Positions 34,001 to 40,164 are shown, counted from the stretch's first letter. The stretch: DNA of 64,000 nt from Anthonomus grandis grandis (GCF_022605725.1 NC_065563.1:8210518-8274517); one strand, 5' to 3'. The notes: generated by a model from the letters alone, not told the origin. Program-made: numbers and translations.

Positions 34001-34707
34001 TACACTTCACACTTGACAATATCTGTTTGGCGTACAACTATCATACAGTTTCTATAAAAATACACGTTCACCAGCCAACAATGAAAAAACACGAATGAAT
34101 GGATTTTTGCTCTGTATAAAAATTCTCAGAGATAAGGTGACTCGTAAGGTGAACTTCAATAATAATGTTTGGTCGTCTTTTTTTCGATAAGTTGAAGATA
34201 ACTGTTGACTTTAGGTATAGGACATGATGCATGAAACATACGTACACACATACATACATACACACATACACACCCCTGAATTTTAAATAAATTTAGACAT
34301 AACTTTTGGGATCCATGTATATGGACTGCCTAAAAACCAACAAAATTATGATCAAAGCCTGTGGCCTCAGTTAAAGAGCCACGAGTTAAACAAAAACATT
34401 CCGATCATGGTGTTTGTTAAATGCAAAATCTTATTTATGTCTGAATTCCTAAATATTTTGGCAGTAAATATCTTTATTTATTGTTTTTAAAAAGTTCCTC
34501 TACATATGAGCGATAGTGTATTGATACCTATGTTTACATATACATTATATTCACATTAATTTATTTCTAACGCGTTTTAGGTTTCTGGTTCTGGATCACA
34601 TACCAGACGAAAGAACCCAATTGATCATAACTTACTTGGAGGATCTGGACCGGCGGGGACCTCCGCCGCCCCCCACCGCCAGCGAACCCAACAGACGCGT
34701 CAAATAA
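9847..34707 (+). CDS. TCERG1: Transcription elongation regulator 1 (TCERG1/CA150), 3' half, six exons
   Basis: Exons are 9847-10095, 10150-10299, 10357-10503, 17683-17973, 18037-18206 and 34581-34707; joined they give 377 residues with all splice phases consistent. The protein carries FF domains 3 to 6, a highly charged linker, and the family's signature C-terminus DLDRRGPPPPPTASEPNRR. TCERG1 is a nuclear protein coupling RNA polymerase II elongation with splicing; FF repeats bind the phosphorylated polymerase tail and splicing factors. The WW domains and first two FF domains are missing because the 5' exons are upstream of the window. Introns 3 and 5 here are 7.2 and 16.4 kb, swollen by nested transposons, while introns 1, 2 and 4 are only 54 to 63 bp. 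Confidence 0.93.
10150..10299 (+). CDS. TCERG1: TCERG1 exon: charged linker
   Basis: Fifty codons of Glu/Lys/Asp-rich linker (EKREKDKDRESSSR to HHSEDEK). Acceptor AAG at 10147-10149 is weak, donor GTGATT at 10300. The reading frame is kept on both sides. Vertebrate TCERG1 has a similar charged linker but little sequence match here, so this is the least certain exon. Confidence 0.75.
10357..10503 (+). CDS. TCERG1: TCERG1 exon: linker before FF4
   Basis: Forty-nine codons including EASLKRREEEVQRTL and DREREQ-like DKEREQHKRDEARQ, which match the conserved helix before FF4 in other TCERG1 proteins. Acceptor TCTTAG ends at 10356, donor GTAAAA at 10504. Confidence 0.9.
10525..10850 (+). repeat. 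Imperfect intronic repeat units, left group
   Basis: Two units share the phrase TTTAGTTTCATA[T/A][T/A]AAAGCT at about 10568-10592 and 10751-10776, each preceded by a TTTACAAAAATCT string. The same phrase appears twice more at 17505-17530 and 17625-17646. Confidence 0.65.
11450..11941 (+). pseudogene. IS630/Tc1-type transposase, N-terminal half
   Basis: The frame from 11450 runs to a stop at 11696-11698 and continues from about 11705. It shows a helix-turn-helix (IENVIERAADATKLSTTTIA), a basic stretch and FIDET, the usual context of the first catalytic aspartate. A stop directly follows FIDET and the rest of the catalytic domain is missing. It also lacks the intron implied in the inverted copy at 12052, where GTAAGT follows the ATCGCAAAT codons. 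Confidence 0.7.
12052..12227 (-). pseudogene. Inverted second copy of the same transposase N-terminus
   Basis: The minus strand from ATG 12227 reads MPKKSYNRCNEQSQLMILN, then QVRNGIALHIENVIERAAD and STTTIAN, then a GTAAGT donor. It is nearly identical to the plus-strand start at 11466-11560. Together the two form a large palindrome. Confidence 0.7.
12446..12643 (+). repeat. Right end of a CCGGGTGG-family element
   Basis: It closely matches the right terminal repeat of the element at 13128-17431: GCAATTACATTT, CTTTGCACAAGGGTTTGCCA, CCTATGTTCTGCTCGGCGAC and an end CGCCCGG followed by TA. No left end of this copy is recognisable. The Tc1-like element at 11148-12443 abuts or interrupts it at a TA. 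Confidence 0.75.
12646..13125 (+). pseudogene. Non-LTR retrotransposon C-terminus and 3' end
   Basis: The plus strand reads VDLHFVYRIVKHNSPSYFTE, LHNLNLRNVAHFDIP and LKTVLPTVR, the typical C-terminal tail of CR1/Jockey-group ORF2 proteins, followed by 3' untranslated sequence. The remaining 3' tail is found at 17434-17480 (AATAAACTTGATTTTGAC with TTTGACT repeats) after the inserted element at 13128-17431 is removed. Confidence 0.65.
13128..13356 (+). repeat. Left long terminal inverted repeat
   Basis: Reverse complement of 17203-17431 with few differences. A third partial copy is at 12446-12643. Confidence 0.85.
14357..14380 (+). repeat. Element B subterminal motif copy
   Basis: Reads AACGTGTTTCTGCACTAAAC. 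It matches copies at 16507-16530 and 16571-16594 near the other end, and resembles the element's own terminus. Confidence 0.7.
14561..16300 (-). pseudogene. Element B putative transposase (DUF7869 type), decayed
   Basis: The N-terminal body reads KRRRGITHEDLYKHNKMR, VVCKNCFLQIHGISRDRV and, after frameshifts, NLGTPTDKRGKNKSG, ETPYGGKPKKYLDA and FGRPQVDVCSFCE. Then come CFLCFDFMQNLPLPN, FYMRQLWVNVFSIHDL, HLFLFSDGPSGQNKNHTV (family motif, intact) and YNFPVRGHSYSACDRDFG. A C-terminal exon after a CAG acceptor near 14701 ends EWPTTDRVAPQPIEEI at about 14561. An ATG at about 16308 is one frameshift away from the main frame. Several small introns are plausible. Confidence 0.75.
16507..16594 (+). repeat. 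Element B subterminal motif pair
   Basis: GACGGGTTTCTGCACTAAAC at 16507 and GCCGGGTTTATGCGCTAAAC at 16571 are two copies 64 bp apart; the right terminus (16651-16676) is a third variant. Confidence 0.7.
17203..17431 (-). repeat. Right long terminal inverted repeat
   Basis: Pairs with 13128-13356. It ends GCACCACCCGG at 17431, followed by TA. Confidence 0.85.
17434..17480 (+). repeat. Non-LTR 3' tail with TTTGACT repeats
   Basis: TGCACAATAAACTTGATTTT followed by GACTTTGACTTTTGAC. Short tandem 3' tails of this kind mark CR1-group retrotransposon ends. It is the continuation of 12646-13125. Confidence 0.65.
17683..17973 (+). CDS. TCERG1: TCERG1 exon: FF domains 4 and 5
   Basis: Acceptor TTCTAG ends at 17682, donor GTGAGT at 17974. 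It encodes HFNALLVDLVRNSDLSW, LRKDHRWD, EEKEKLFNDHVDALLKKK and SSWKEIKKLIRDDPRYTKF, 97 codons, all conserved TCERG1 FF4-FF5 sequence. Confidence 0.95.
18037..18206 (+). CDS. TCERG1: TCERG1 exon: FF5 end and FF6
   Basis: Acceptor TTACAG ends at 18036, donor GTATGT at 18207, ending in phase 2. It encodes CEREFKDYIKDKMITAKGQF, LLQETKLITHKS and EIEDILKNDKR. The intron before it is 63 bp. Confidence 0.95.
19158..20264 (+). CDS. Retrotransposon ORF1: PHD finger plus zinc knuckles
   Basis: 368 residues from ATG 19158. Residues 1-58 form a PHD-like zinc finger (CGFCNLAAGS, CAGPCQRRYHAECM, WRCPSCR). A likely RNA-binding fold lies at about 180-260, and Cys-rich knuckles at about 280-325 (CFKCNSFGHSVKFC, CPLCAGAHELKAC). 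PHD-bearing ORF1 proteins are known from CR1-group elements; such ORF1 proteins bind the element RNA. The frame is open throughout, in contrast to the broken ORF2. The C-terminus after about residue 335 looks out of character and may follow a frameshift. Confidence 0.75.
   Translation: MSLCGFCNLAAGSSRNKPHLGCAGPCQRRYHAECMRIPGDAINLITTVPGLSWRCPSCRHFPLDDIKNTIRESMQTDISSFKESILQIVEDKLTILQSTETQPKVTYADALSNQKRKLIIKPKNAEQHNSHTKTDILNRIKPSDENITVSHVKHISNGGLLVTIEANSADKMKTLANQKLAEEYEIREIKATMPLVRLVGLSEDYSKEVLENHLKSQNKFIFNNTSRMSVLKIWPTRKNAIIFQAVLQLDNVTYKRFIDLKKIVVGLDNCIIYDSTSITRCFKCNSFGHSVKFCRGDTVCPLCAGAHELKACSVAAIDSNYKCNNCVSLKNKYKLNIAVNHAVWNYSTCYAFKQANAKYKSDVFGGTL
20363..23199 (+). pseudogene. Retrotransposon ORF2: endonuclease and reverse transcriptase, broken
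   Basis: Endonuclease: IFYQNARGLRSKTKLF, FDVIAISESWLND, RRGGGVILAVK and, after a break at about 20770, VLVLGDFNIPEF. RT: DKIPAFLLYDC, a frameshift near 21900, then RQHGFMKGRSTTTNLVCLTE, SGVPQGSILGPL, LLYADDTKLYY (catalytic Asp pair present), KDLGVTFDSTLSFQPHI and a C-terminal tail ending KRVRFS. At least two disruptions (stop at 20768-20770, frameshift at 21900) inactivate it; the rest is well preserved, suggesting a fairly young copy. Confidence 0.85.
24851..27389 (-). mobile_element. Tc1/IS630-type element inserted in gene C
   Basis: The ends GTC[A/G]ACCAAAGTGTCTT face inward at 24851 and 27389 with TA outside each (24849-24850, 27390-27391). Excising 2539 bp plus one TA rejoins gene C in frame (RGGDTTSRSRKY). 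Palindromic TACATACCTATGTACATATG lies at about 26481-26500. Confidence 0.85.
25753..27211 (-). pseudogene. IS630/Tc1-type transposase, internally deleted
   Basis: ATG 27211 opens MPFQTSLKNKVLTGQSR, a stop, then FMQAEAVAGEVSIPLEK and a GTATGT donor. Later: STPKRTNKNTKIKIRLDDAD, GYQGCKETLRKEMHKIGFRW and, after a stop and a gap where the first catalytic Asp should be, VVVIDNAPYNNKQ (second Asp) and LPPYHPDLNPIELVWAELK (third acidic residue) to a stop at 25753. A part around the first Asp is missing, so it is dead. Confidence 0.8.
28916..31089 (-). pseudogene. Gene D: DUF7869-type putative transposase, decayed
   Basis: ATG 31089 opens a 17-codon exon (MMSNRVKMFDILEKKPE) with a GTAAGT donor; the next exon starts near 30837 (VDSSDTANNFQFVDLNEA) and holds a long acidic stretch. 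After a frameshift: RKRKRSKENWPRFIRKQKRN, KKKEVPARFLQTPC, KCKQKCITKISENLRKEIL; then VCKKFFMSTLNIDD, SHFFDNKHNKNLYRR, EFNIGWHQPKKDQCNTC, VAVYDLQSVLTTPC, SCYVWSENIAKRGANEIGS, FYSDNCAGQNKNKYIASLY and HTFLVTGHTQNEGD. The tail ends at 28916. The full domain order of the family is visible, with about eight frameshifts or stops. Confidence 0.8.
31246..31726. other. Unassigned intron sequence
   Basis: AT-rich and without a recognisable gene. It begins with the right copy of the ATTT target duplication. A short Lys/Arg-rich string near 31400-31480 on the minus strand (GILEPKRRKHKL-like) could be a coding remnant but cannot be placed. Confidence 0.35.
31727..31897 (-). pseudogene. Mariner-type transposase C-terminal fragment
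   Basis: Reads KFTKFEPPATFKQLENGVRN, TLRQVSRSVLKKCKKC and NGRRFE, the usual C-terminal tail of mariner/IS630 transposases. It is cut by the Tc1-like element starting at 31900 and the upstream part is not found. Confidence 0.6.
31900..33496 (+). mobile_element. Tc1-like transposon with about 210-bp TIRs
   Basis: 1597 bp; ends CGAGCCCTAACAACTATATA at both sides, matched over roughly 210 bp (31900-32120 and 33285-33496), with TA outside (31898-31899, 33497-33498). The full transposase frame is inside on the plus strand, damaged. Confidence 0.9.
32228..33279 (+). pseudogene. Tc1 transposase, near full length but broken
   Basis: ATG 32228: MVRGISTNSKIRELVVKNYS, a TGA, then REVADELNFHKSTVFNIIKH (helix-turn-helix), TVRQVTAEWNHETGHNLSRE. 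A small intron 32585-32640 (donor GTTATT, acceptor TTATAG) joins GLKVYK to AKEKPLLTAKQKKARL. Then VIFSDESKFDV (first Asp), a TAG at 32872, FQQDGAV (second Asp), a frameshift and stops in the third block, and VQSMPKRIQAVIQSKGD to TAA 33279. Three or more inactivating changes. Confidence 0.85.
33663..33977 (-). pseudogene. DUF4817-type transposase N-terminus
   Basis: ATG 33977: MVKLTEREKIEMLCMVGFGD, REAAQLFNEIHPDRPPI and KFREFGHVRDMP-like KFRQFGHVRDMP, a DNA-binding helix-turn-helix domain seen in insect IS630-type transposases. A frameshift follows (ENEQLDVLLSL region) and the catalytic part is absent. Confidence 0.75.
34238..34274 (+). repeat. ACAT/ACAC microsatellite
   Basis: Tandem ACATACATACATACACAC-type repeat, the source of a spurious Tyr/Val-rich reading frame on the minus strand. 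Confidence 0.85.
34581..34707 (+). CDS. TCERG1: TCERG1 last exon
   Basis: Acceptor GTTTTAG ends at 34580. The first base completes an Arg codon split by the intron. It encodes FLVLDHIPDERTQLIITYLE and DLDRRGPPPPPTASEPNRRVK, then TAA at 34705-34707. This is the signature C-terminus of the family. Confidence 0.95.
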
Positions 34708-34782
34708 AACCCGAAATGTTTAGTGTGTTGTGCAAAAGTATGTGATTAAGTTAGTTGTAGTTTGAGGTAAGACCTTTTCATT

Positions 34783-34788
34783 AATAAA
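34783..34788 (+). terminator. TCERG1 polyadenylation signal
   Basis: AATAAA 76 bp after the stop codon, followed by TGTGTGCAAAC, a GT-rich downstream element. Consistent with a short 3' untranslated region. Confidence 0.65.
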
Positions 34789-35045
34789 TGTGTGCAAACT
34801 TAGTAATTTTATAAATGAAACGGAGGAGAGAATTTAAAATGAATACCGGGGGGTGTCCCAATTATTGTTTTTTCTTTCGAATTTTTTTTTCGTCGCATTT
34901 AATTACTTTAAAATTAATTGTTTTCCAAATTATAGTTGACCCCCCAGCAGGTTCCATTATAATATTCTTAATTGTGTTGTGTGATAATGAAATTGTATGC
35001 TCTAATCACTTTAAGCCCTCTTTATGGGCATATAATGACGATAAA
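34789..35045. other. Intergenic, nothing recognised
   Basis: AT-rich with no coding pattern. It precedes a small inverted-repeat element. Confidence 0.4.
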
Positions 35046-35269
35046 TAGTAATGAAATAAAACTCAAAGTCACAGGGCTCAAATTTATTAGATTAAAGTCA
35101 GAGGATTACACGTGTTTCGCCCATACTAGGCATCATCGGATCCACTTGTGTATTCACCAATAAAAAGAACAATAAAAAGAAGCAGAGAACAACACTACAT
35201 GATACACTTTTTCTGACTTTAATCTAATAAATTTGAGACCTGTGACTTAGAGTTTTTTACATTACTATT
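35046..35269. mobile_element. Small inverted-repeat element (MITE-like)
   Basis: About 224 bp. The arms share TCAAATTTATTAGATTAAAG and AGTCACAGG over about 60 bp and the ends read TAGTAAT facing inward. The centre has GTGTTTCGCCCATACTAGGC and CATCATCGGATCC, a combination I associate with dispersed insect repeats but cannot name. Confidence 0.65.
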
Positions 35270-35700
35270 TAATGTAAGCCGGTCTCTTTGAGAAAATATG
35301 GACTATTTTTTGGAATATAATGACAATATTGAAAAATTATATTTTTTGAGTATTGGCACCTCAGACAAGTTTTACCTTAGCGACACCTCTCGCGTTCCGT
35401 TTTAATTGCTGTAAATTTTATTCTGATTTCATGTAAAAATTGGTACCAGTAAAGTACCAAGTATCATTTTATATGTTTTAACTAGTTTAAAATGCAATTT
35501 AATTTTTTTTTTTTTTTGCTTTAATACGATTTATTCTTTAGGTTAGGGTTTCTTTGTTATGCACACGGTGTAAGTAATTTTTACTTACAAAAAGATGTAT
35601 CAATATTGTTTATTAAAAGTACGATAGCAATATTGTTTGAGTTATTTATCCCTTTTTTCAGTTATTCTTGCAAATTTATACTTAACATATGAAGGGTTAG
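35270..35700. other. Intergenic, nothing recognised
   Basis: AT-rich, with a long T run near 35505-35518. No gene or repeat structure is seen. Confidence 0.4.
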
Positions 35701-35703
35701 GGG

Positions 35704-35899
35704 AAAAAAGCAGGTAAGTCAATTTTTTTGATATATTGAGATATTGGGAGCATTCAGTTCAGAATTAGCGTAAGTATCTTTAGAAACACTTAAACTGGAT
35801 AAAAGCAGGCTAGTCAGCCGATATACGGCTTCAAAGTTTTACTATAATGGAAAAAAAGCAAGTAAGTCAAGCGAAAAGAGGAAAAACCAGGCAAGTCAG
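35704..35899 (+). repeat. Orphan array of AAAAGCAGGTAAGTCA motifs
   Basis: Four copies in 200 bp: 35704-35721, 35801-35817, 35853-35869 and 35882-35899, all variants of AAAAGCAGGTAAGTCA in one orientation. This looks like the subterminal arrays of elements A, B, E and F, so it may be the end of a further decayed Sola-like element. Confidence 0.55.
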
Positions 35900-35917
35900 T
35901 AATTATAACGAAACGCC

Positions 35918-35974
35918 GCCATTGCCACCTGGCACGCCAACAGCCTGTGGCGTAGCTACTGGGGTGGCAATGCC
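35918..35974. repeat. GC-rich foldback hairpin
   Basis: GCCATTGCCACCTGGCACGC can pair with GCGTAGCTACTGGGGTGGCA downstream, ending in TTGCCA/TGGCAA stems. It stands out strongly from the AT-rich surroundings. A Gly/Val/Ala-rich minus-strand frame through it is probably not a gene. Confidence 0.55.
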
Positions 35975-35999
35975 ACTCGGCGCCAGCTTACAATAAGCG

Positions 36000-36479
36000 C
36001 CGTTACGGCGCGTTCCCAATTTAAAACTCTTTAATAATATAAAAAATAATAAAAATATAAAATAGTAAAAACGACTTTGCGATAAGTGTTTATTTCGGCA
36101 CGCGGACAAAGGACATTCTTGAATTTTACTTGGCTACCTTTCGGTATGAAGTATTGAAGATCCTTTGTGGCTGTAAATAGCCATCTACTATGCTGTCGAA
36201 AACACCGCCAAGGCAACCCACCAACCTCCGCCTGAAGCGTGACCAGTTCCAGCGAAAGAACGCTGTCACCGTTCACGCCTCCCTAAAAATTAGCGAGGAA
36301 AGAGGGGCCCGTTTCTTTTCTTTTTCTTTATTTCATCTTTTCATTCAGATTTACAATTTTCAACTTTGCACAATGCTCACAATAATTCTTATTTACTTAC
36401 TTGCTAATTTGCTTATGTTCTAATTATAATAGTGGCTTTAAAGTTGAATTTATTAACATTAATGAAGTTATTTCTACAT
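36000..36479. other. Unassigned sequence with a short minus-strand frame
   Basis: A minus-strand frame (36276-36031) reads LELVTLQAEVGGLPWRCF and FTATKDLQYFIPKGSQVKF. I do not recognise it. It is too short and isolated to call a gene and is more likely part of a decayed element. Confidence 0.3.
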
Positions 36480-36745
36480 ACACTGGTGTTTCTTGTATTA
36501 TTGCGTGCTGGGATCGCTGTCCCTAACCACCCTATCCGCCCAGAACTCGATCTTTTGAATGTCTGTTAAGTTTGTTTTGGCGTTGTTTTGTCTAAGTTGT
36601 ATTCTTAGGTCGCCTTAGTTCTCTGTTATCGTTTGTATACTTTGTTCGTTTTGGCAGGTGTACATTATATGTTCGCTAGTTTCTACTGCATTAACATCGC
36701 AATCGCAGTGACCCTCTGTATCTTTTAGTTTGAATCTAGCCAGAT
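36480..36745 (-). pseudogene. Non-LTR RNase H-like C-terminus, part 2
   Basis: Minus strand: RFKLKDTEGHCDCD, ETSEHIMYTCQNEQS and later DIQKIEFWADRVVRDSD, the zinc-binding C-terminal tail of Jockey/R1-group ORF2. Part 1 lies at 39567-39640, on the other side of the P element, and reads ATQLVTGHGNFKGYLA. Confidence 0.7.
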
Positions 36746-37013
36746 CAGAGAAAAACAAACCACCGAGAAGCGACAAAACCCGCATTTACCGTTGATTTTC
36801 TGGGGTCCAATTTTGGTGCCCTTGAGCGGGCTTAAATGACTGGCGCTACATATAAAGTAACGGAGAAAAATCGTTTTGGCAATTTAATAGTTCCGTACAC
36901 GGAGAGAAATACGACAATTAATAGATTAAAAATTTTATTGGGAATTTGAAATCAAAACTATTACATTATTTTACTGTTGGTATAGTTAAGTTATAAAAAC
37001 CGGCTAAACTATA

Positions 37014-37187
37014 CCGGGTGATACAGGAAAAAGGGAACACGCAACAACTTTTTTATTTTTCAAGATAAAACAATTGAATACGTCAAAATATGCCTTTATA
37101 ACCATTCTATTGACATACCAAATTTCATTTGTTTATCTTGAAAAATAAAAAAGTTATTGCGTGTTCCCTTTTTCCTGTGTCACCCGG
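37014..37187. mobile_element. MITE with CCGGGTGA termini and TA target
   Basis: Arms of about 60 bp: CCGGGTGA[T/C]ACAGGAAAAA, then GGGAACACGCAA, and AACTTTTTTATTTTTCAAG. TA lies on each side, and a further TA outside. The terminal CCGGGTG matches the mariner relative at 13128-17431, so that kind of transposase could have moved it. It sits inside the P element. Confidence 0.85.
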
Positions 37188-37321
37188 TATAGTGCCAACT
37201 ATAAAAATTACCATTTAGGATAAATAATGGAAAACAAAAAATCTTCTAAACAAACTTTTATTTTTTGAGGAAATAATATTGGCTCATTGTATAATGAAAC
37301 ACAAAAATACATTGGCAATAA

Positions 37322-38243
37322 TTAAATTAAACCTAGGTACATTTGTACATTCCGCAAAATTTTTAGTTTTCGAACATTTTTATCTTTATTTGTTTTTAAG
37401 ACCCTATTATTATATTTAATGGTGTAAAATATTTTCAACCTTATAAATAATTTTAAGATAAAAGTTTTTGGAAAATGTGCACAAGGGTGTTCATAATTAA
37501 TAGTTTTCATTATGTTAAATAAATTGTTAGATATTCCCTGGCTTATGCACATTTTCTCAAAATTACAATTGAATATTTTCTCTAATTTAAATATATATGA
37601 AATAAACTCTTCTGGAAGACATTGTAAGCCACCAAAGTTACATATACTGGAATTATAAGCCTTAAAATGAAGAAATAATCTATTTATATCCATTTCATCA
37701 CACATTTTGCCGAAATTGGTGCAGGTGTCACAGTTAATATGAACTTCAAGTGCTCTTTTCATAATATAGCCACAAACATACCGAAAGGCATTTTCTGTGG
37801 GAATATGGTCTGTCCTATAACTATAGTTTTGAAGTGCAATACCTTTTGCAACTTCAGATTTTTTTTCATTGAAAATTTTGGGTATATTGATGGATTTGAC
37901 GTTAATGAAGTAGTATATTGATGAACCAATATACTATCCAAATCATTTTTACAATTCATTCTTTCCGAATGTAAGTAATTCTGACAGAACAGCTTTTTAA
38001 ACGCTCTTTGGAATTGCAGTGGTGTTGGATTGACATTATTCCCACTTTGCTGCCTTACAGCACCAAAGAAATTTTCGATACAATCTGTATTTAAGGGAGT
38101 GTTACTACTCAGCTGAGAAGAAGTCTGAGTAGAAGCTGACGGAGAAAGAAGGCCTGGTGGAGAATTCTGGGACGGTTTATCTATTTCGATAGATAGAAGG
38201 TTGCCGAGGGGCTCGCACACTGAATATTGTAAAGTGCTTGGGC
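37322..38243 (-). pseudogene. P transposase, C-terminal part
   Basis: An acceptor CAG at 38244-38246 leads to PSTLQYSVCEPLGNLLS, a Ser/Pro-rich stretch, then TDCIENFFGAVRQQSGN and NPTPLQFQRAFKKLFCQNYL, a block typical of P and THAP9 transposases. After a frameshift near 37760 it continues YIMKRALEVHINCDTC and CLPEEFISYIFKLEKIFNC to a stop at 37322. The THAP DNA-binding domain and RNase H catalytic core should lie in 38250-39500, but I could not read them, so this copy is probably internally deleted. Confidence 0.8.
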
Positions 38244-38847
38244 CTGCAAATATTAAAAAAATGCTTTAACATTTTAAAACTTTACATCTTTAATATGAAT
38301 AAAATTAGAAAGTAAAACTGATTTACCATATAGTCTATGGTAAACTAAAATAAATTTGGAAATTCTGCTCAGGTAAAACTACCTATGTATTTGGTTTTCA
38401 AACTTTGAATAAATTTTAAATAAGTGATTGTGAGGTTGGTTTTCATAGAAATGGAAACAAAGACAAAGGGTATTATTTTACCCATTTTATATGGGGTCCA
38501 GACATTTTGGTACCTAATCCTAATCCTGGTACCTGTCCCAGACAAGTTTTGTATAACCATTTTATAACAAGACCTTGTCTGGGCCTTGTTATAAAATGGT
38601 ATAAAACTAATTAGGGTTTTCTGAAAAATAATCCATTCTTACCGAAATCTTATTCCAACCTACTAAACTGAAAGAAGATATATATTTTTATGTGCAAAAT
38701 AGGGTTTCAAGCATAAAATTAATATTAGTTAGTAGGTAAAAATTATAGTTAAGTTAACCCATCAAAAGCTAACAGGATAGAATTTTTATGTGCTTTTCCT
38801 TTGAGACTTTTTTTGGCCGTCCATCCTCAAGCTGTTCACCTTCACAA

Positions 38848-38886
38848 CAGAGAAAAACAAACCACCAGGTGGTTTGTTTTTCTCTG
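38848..38886. mobile_element. 39-bp minimal P-type insertion with 7-bp TSD
   Basis: It consists of CAGAGAAAAACAAACCACC, one base, and the exact reverse complement of the same 19 bases: only the outer halves of the P termini joined together. TTCACAA flanks it exactly on both sides (38841-38847, 38887-38893). It lies within the P element at 36746-39566. Confidence 0.85.
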
Positions 38887-39566
38887 TTCACAAGTCCTTT
38901 TTGTGGGATTAGGAAATAATGTTGGTAACGCGTTAGGTAACAAACGCTTTCTTCAGGGCCCTGCACTATAAAACTTCTCATCAAAATTGTACTCATAGAG
39001 CTTATAGTTCCTGGTTAGTTGTTCTCAACAAGTCTGTTCTATAGCAAGCTGCCAGCCATAACTTGGCACTGAAAGTCATAAAATTACATGTTTAATTCAA
39101 AAGCTAATTTTTTTTTTAATTACTGCATAGATAAATCCTCTAATTACGAATTTAATAAAAAATAAATAATGAATTACTGTAATTACGAAAAACAAAAAAA
39201 GAAACAACTTATTTTGAGTGGAAACAATTAAAAAAAAGTTGAATTTACCGATCTTCTTCCTGCGGAAAAGCAAAGAAAGAAACACCACACCCTGTCTTTG
39301 AATGACATCCACGAAAAGCACAGGTATAAGGCATATTATAAAAGTTTTTAATAAAATAAAGAGCACAATGACAACACACACAAAAAATAAACACAGAGAA
39401 AAATTCAGGCAACACTTGACTAGACTAAAGTAGGCGTCGAATATTACCGGACTAACCGACGGCTGGTAGGGGACCGGCAATAAGACAGGTATACCAAATA
39501 AGCTCGCACATGCGCAAGAAAAATCGGTCCCGGCTTTGTCCCTTCTCGGTGGTTTGTTTTTCTCTG

Positions 39567-39640
39567 GCCAGATATCCTTTAAAGTTTCCGTGTCCAGTTA
39601 CTAATTGTGTGGCTTTGCTGGCTAAATAATTTAAATACAA
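39567..39640 (-). pseudogene. Non-LTR RNase H-like C-terminus, part 1
   Basis: Minus strand LASKATQLVTGHGNFKGYLA, continuing into part 2 at 36745 across the P insertion. The TGHG..K.YL phrase is typical of the RNase H tail of Jockey/R1-group ORF2. Confidence 0.7.
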
Positions 39641-40164
39641 ATATCTCCAAAACGGTAACTCTGAGCGACTTCAACTTGGTATACCTTTTTTACGTAAAAA
39701 ATATGAAAAAAGTATTATTTTCAATAAAAACTTAAATACAGTTAAGCACAAAAAAGTTATGACCTTAAGAAAGAGAAAAAGATGTCACATACAGCGCCCC
39801 CTACTTATTTGTTAAAAAAATGAATTTCTCGACCTAAAAAACCCCTAACTACAATTTTTTGTGAAAAAAAGTTAACTTTTGTTAAAGTTATTGGGGAAAA
39901 ACAAAAAAAAAAGTTTTAAGTTTAACACCCTGTATCTCAGTTAATATCAACTTTTGGATATAGGTAAATATAGTTAAATCGTAATATTTTTACATCAGGA
40001 GTCTGTGGTTTTTTTATGTACCATTAATTAGCGGACACCCTGTATATTGGGTAATGGATGTTTGCCCATCATTACTTGTTGGATGCCTTTGTCGCTTGTC
40101 AAAGCAGGATGTACTCAAATAGCAGCATTTTTTCCAGACTATTTTAGTGTATAAGAATTTTTTC
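39641..40164. other. Dispersed repeat, non-coding
   Basis: Contains the phrases AACACCCTGTATCTCAGTTA and GGACACCCTGTATATTGGG, common at the ends of insect dispersed repeats. No gene. Confidence 0.45.

Larger units (their letters stand above)
33509..34518 (-). mobile_element. Internally deleted mariner-type element
   Basis: Termini CACTATTGGACAAAAGTAGA (33509) and, reversed at 34518, CACTATCGCTCATATGTAGA, with TA outside both (33507-33508, 34519-34520). Only the N-terminal third of a transposase is inside, so this 1010-bp element is a deletion derivative. It ends 62 bp before the last TCERG1 exon. Confidence 0.7.
18207..34580 (+). other. TCERG1 last intron, 16.4 kb of nested elements
   Basis: From the GTATGT donor at 18207 to the TTTTAG acceptor at 34580. 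It holds the composite 18619-31245 and the Tc1/mariner elements at 31900-33496 and 33509-34518. The first 400 bases, to 18618, show no gene; the part near 18530-18615 looks like an unrelated dispersed repeat (ACAGTGTGGCTCAAATTGGG) that the composite inserted into. Confidence 0.85.
36746..39566 (-). mobile_element. P-type DNA transposon with 7-bp TSD
   Basis: 2821 bp with inverted termini CAGAGAAAAACAAACCACC followed by GAGAAG. GCCAGAT flanks both ends exactly (36739-36745, 39567-39573). It splits a non-LTR fragment whose frame is continuous without it. The minus-strand gene has the P transposase C-terminus. A TA-flanked MITE and a 39-bp mini insertion are nested in it. Classical P elements duplicate 8 bp; only 7 match here. 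Confidence 0.85.

Noticed and set aside
34068..34271. Tyr/Val/Cys-rich minus-strand open frame
   Set aside because: Its start is a translation of an ACAT microsatellite; low complexity, no support.
39097..39480. Hydrophobic minus-strand frame inside the P element
   Set aside because: Phe/Ile/Leu-rich because of AT-rich DNA; no match to P transposase domains, no membrane protein family recognised.
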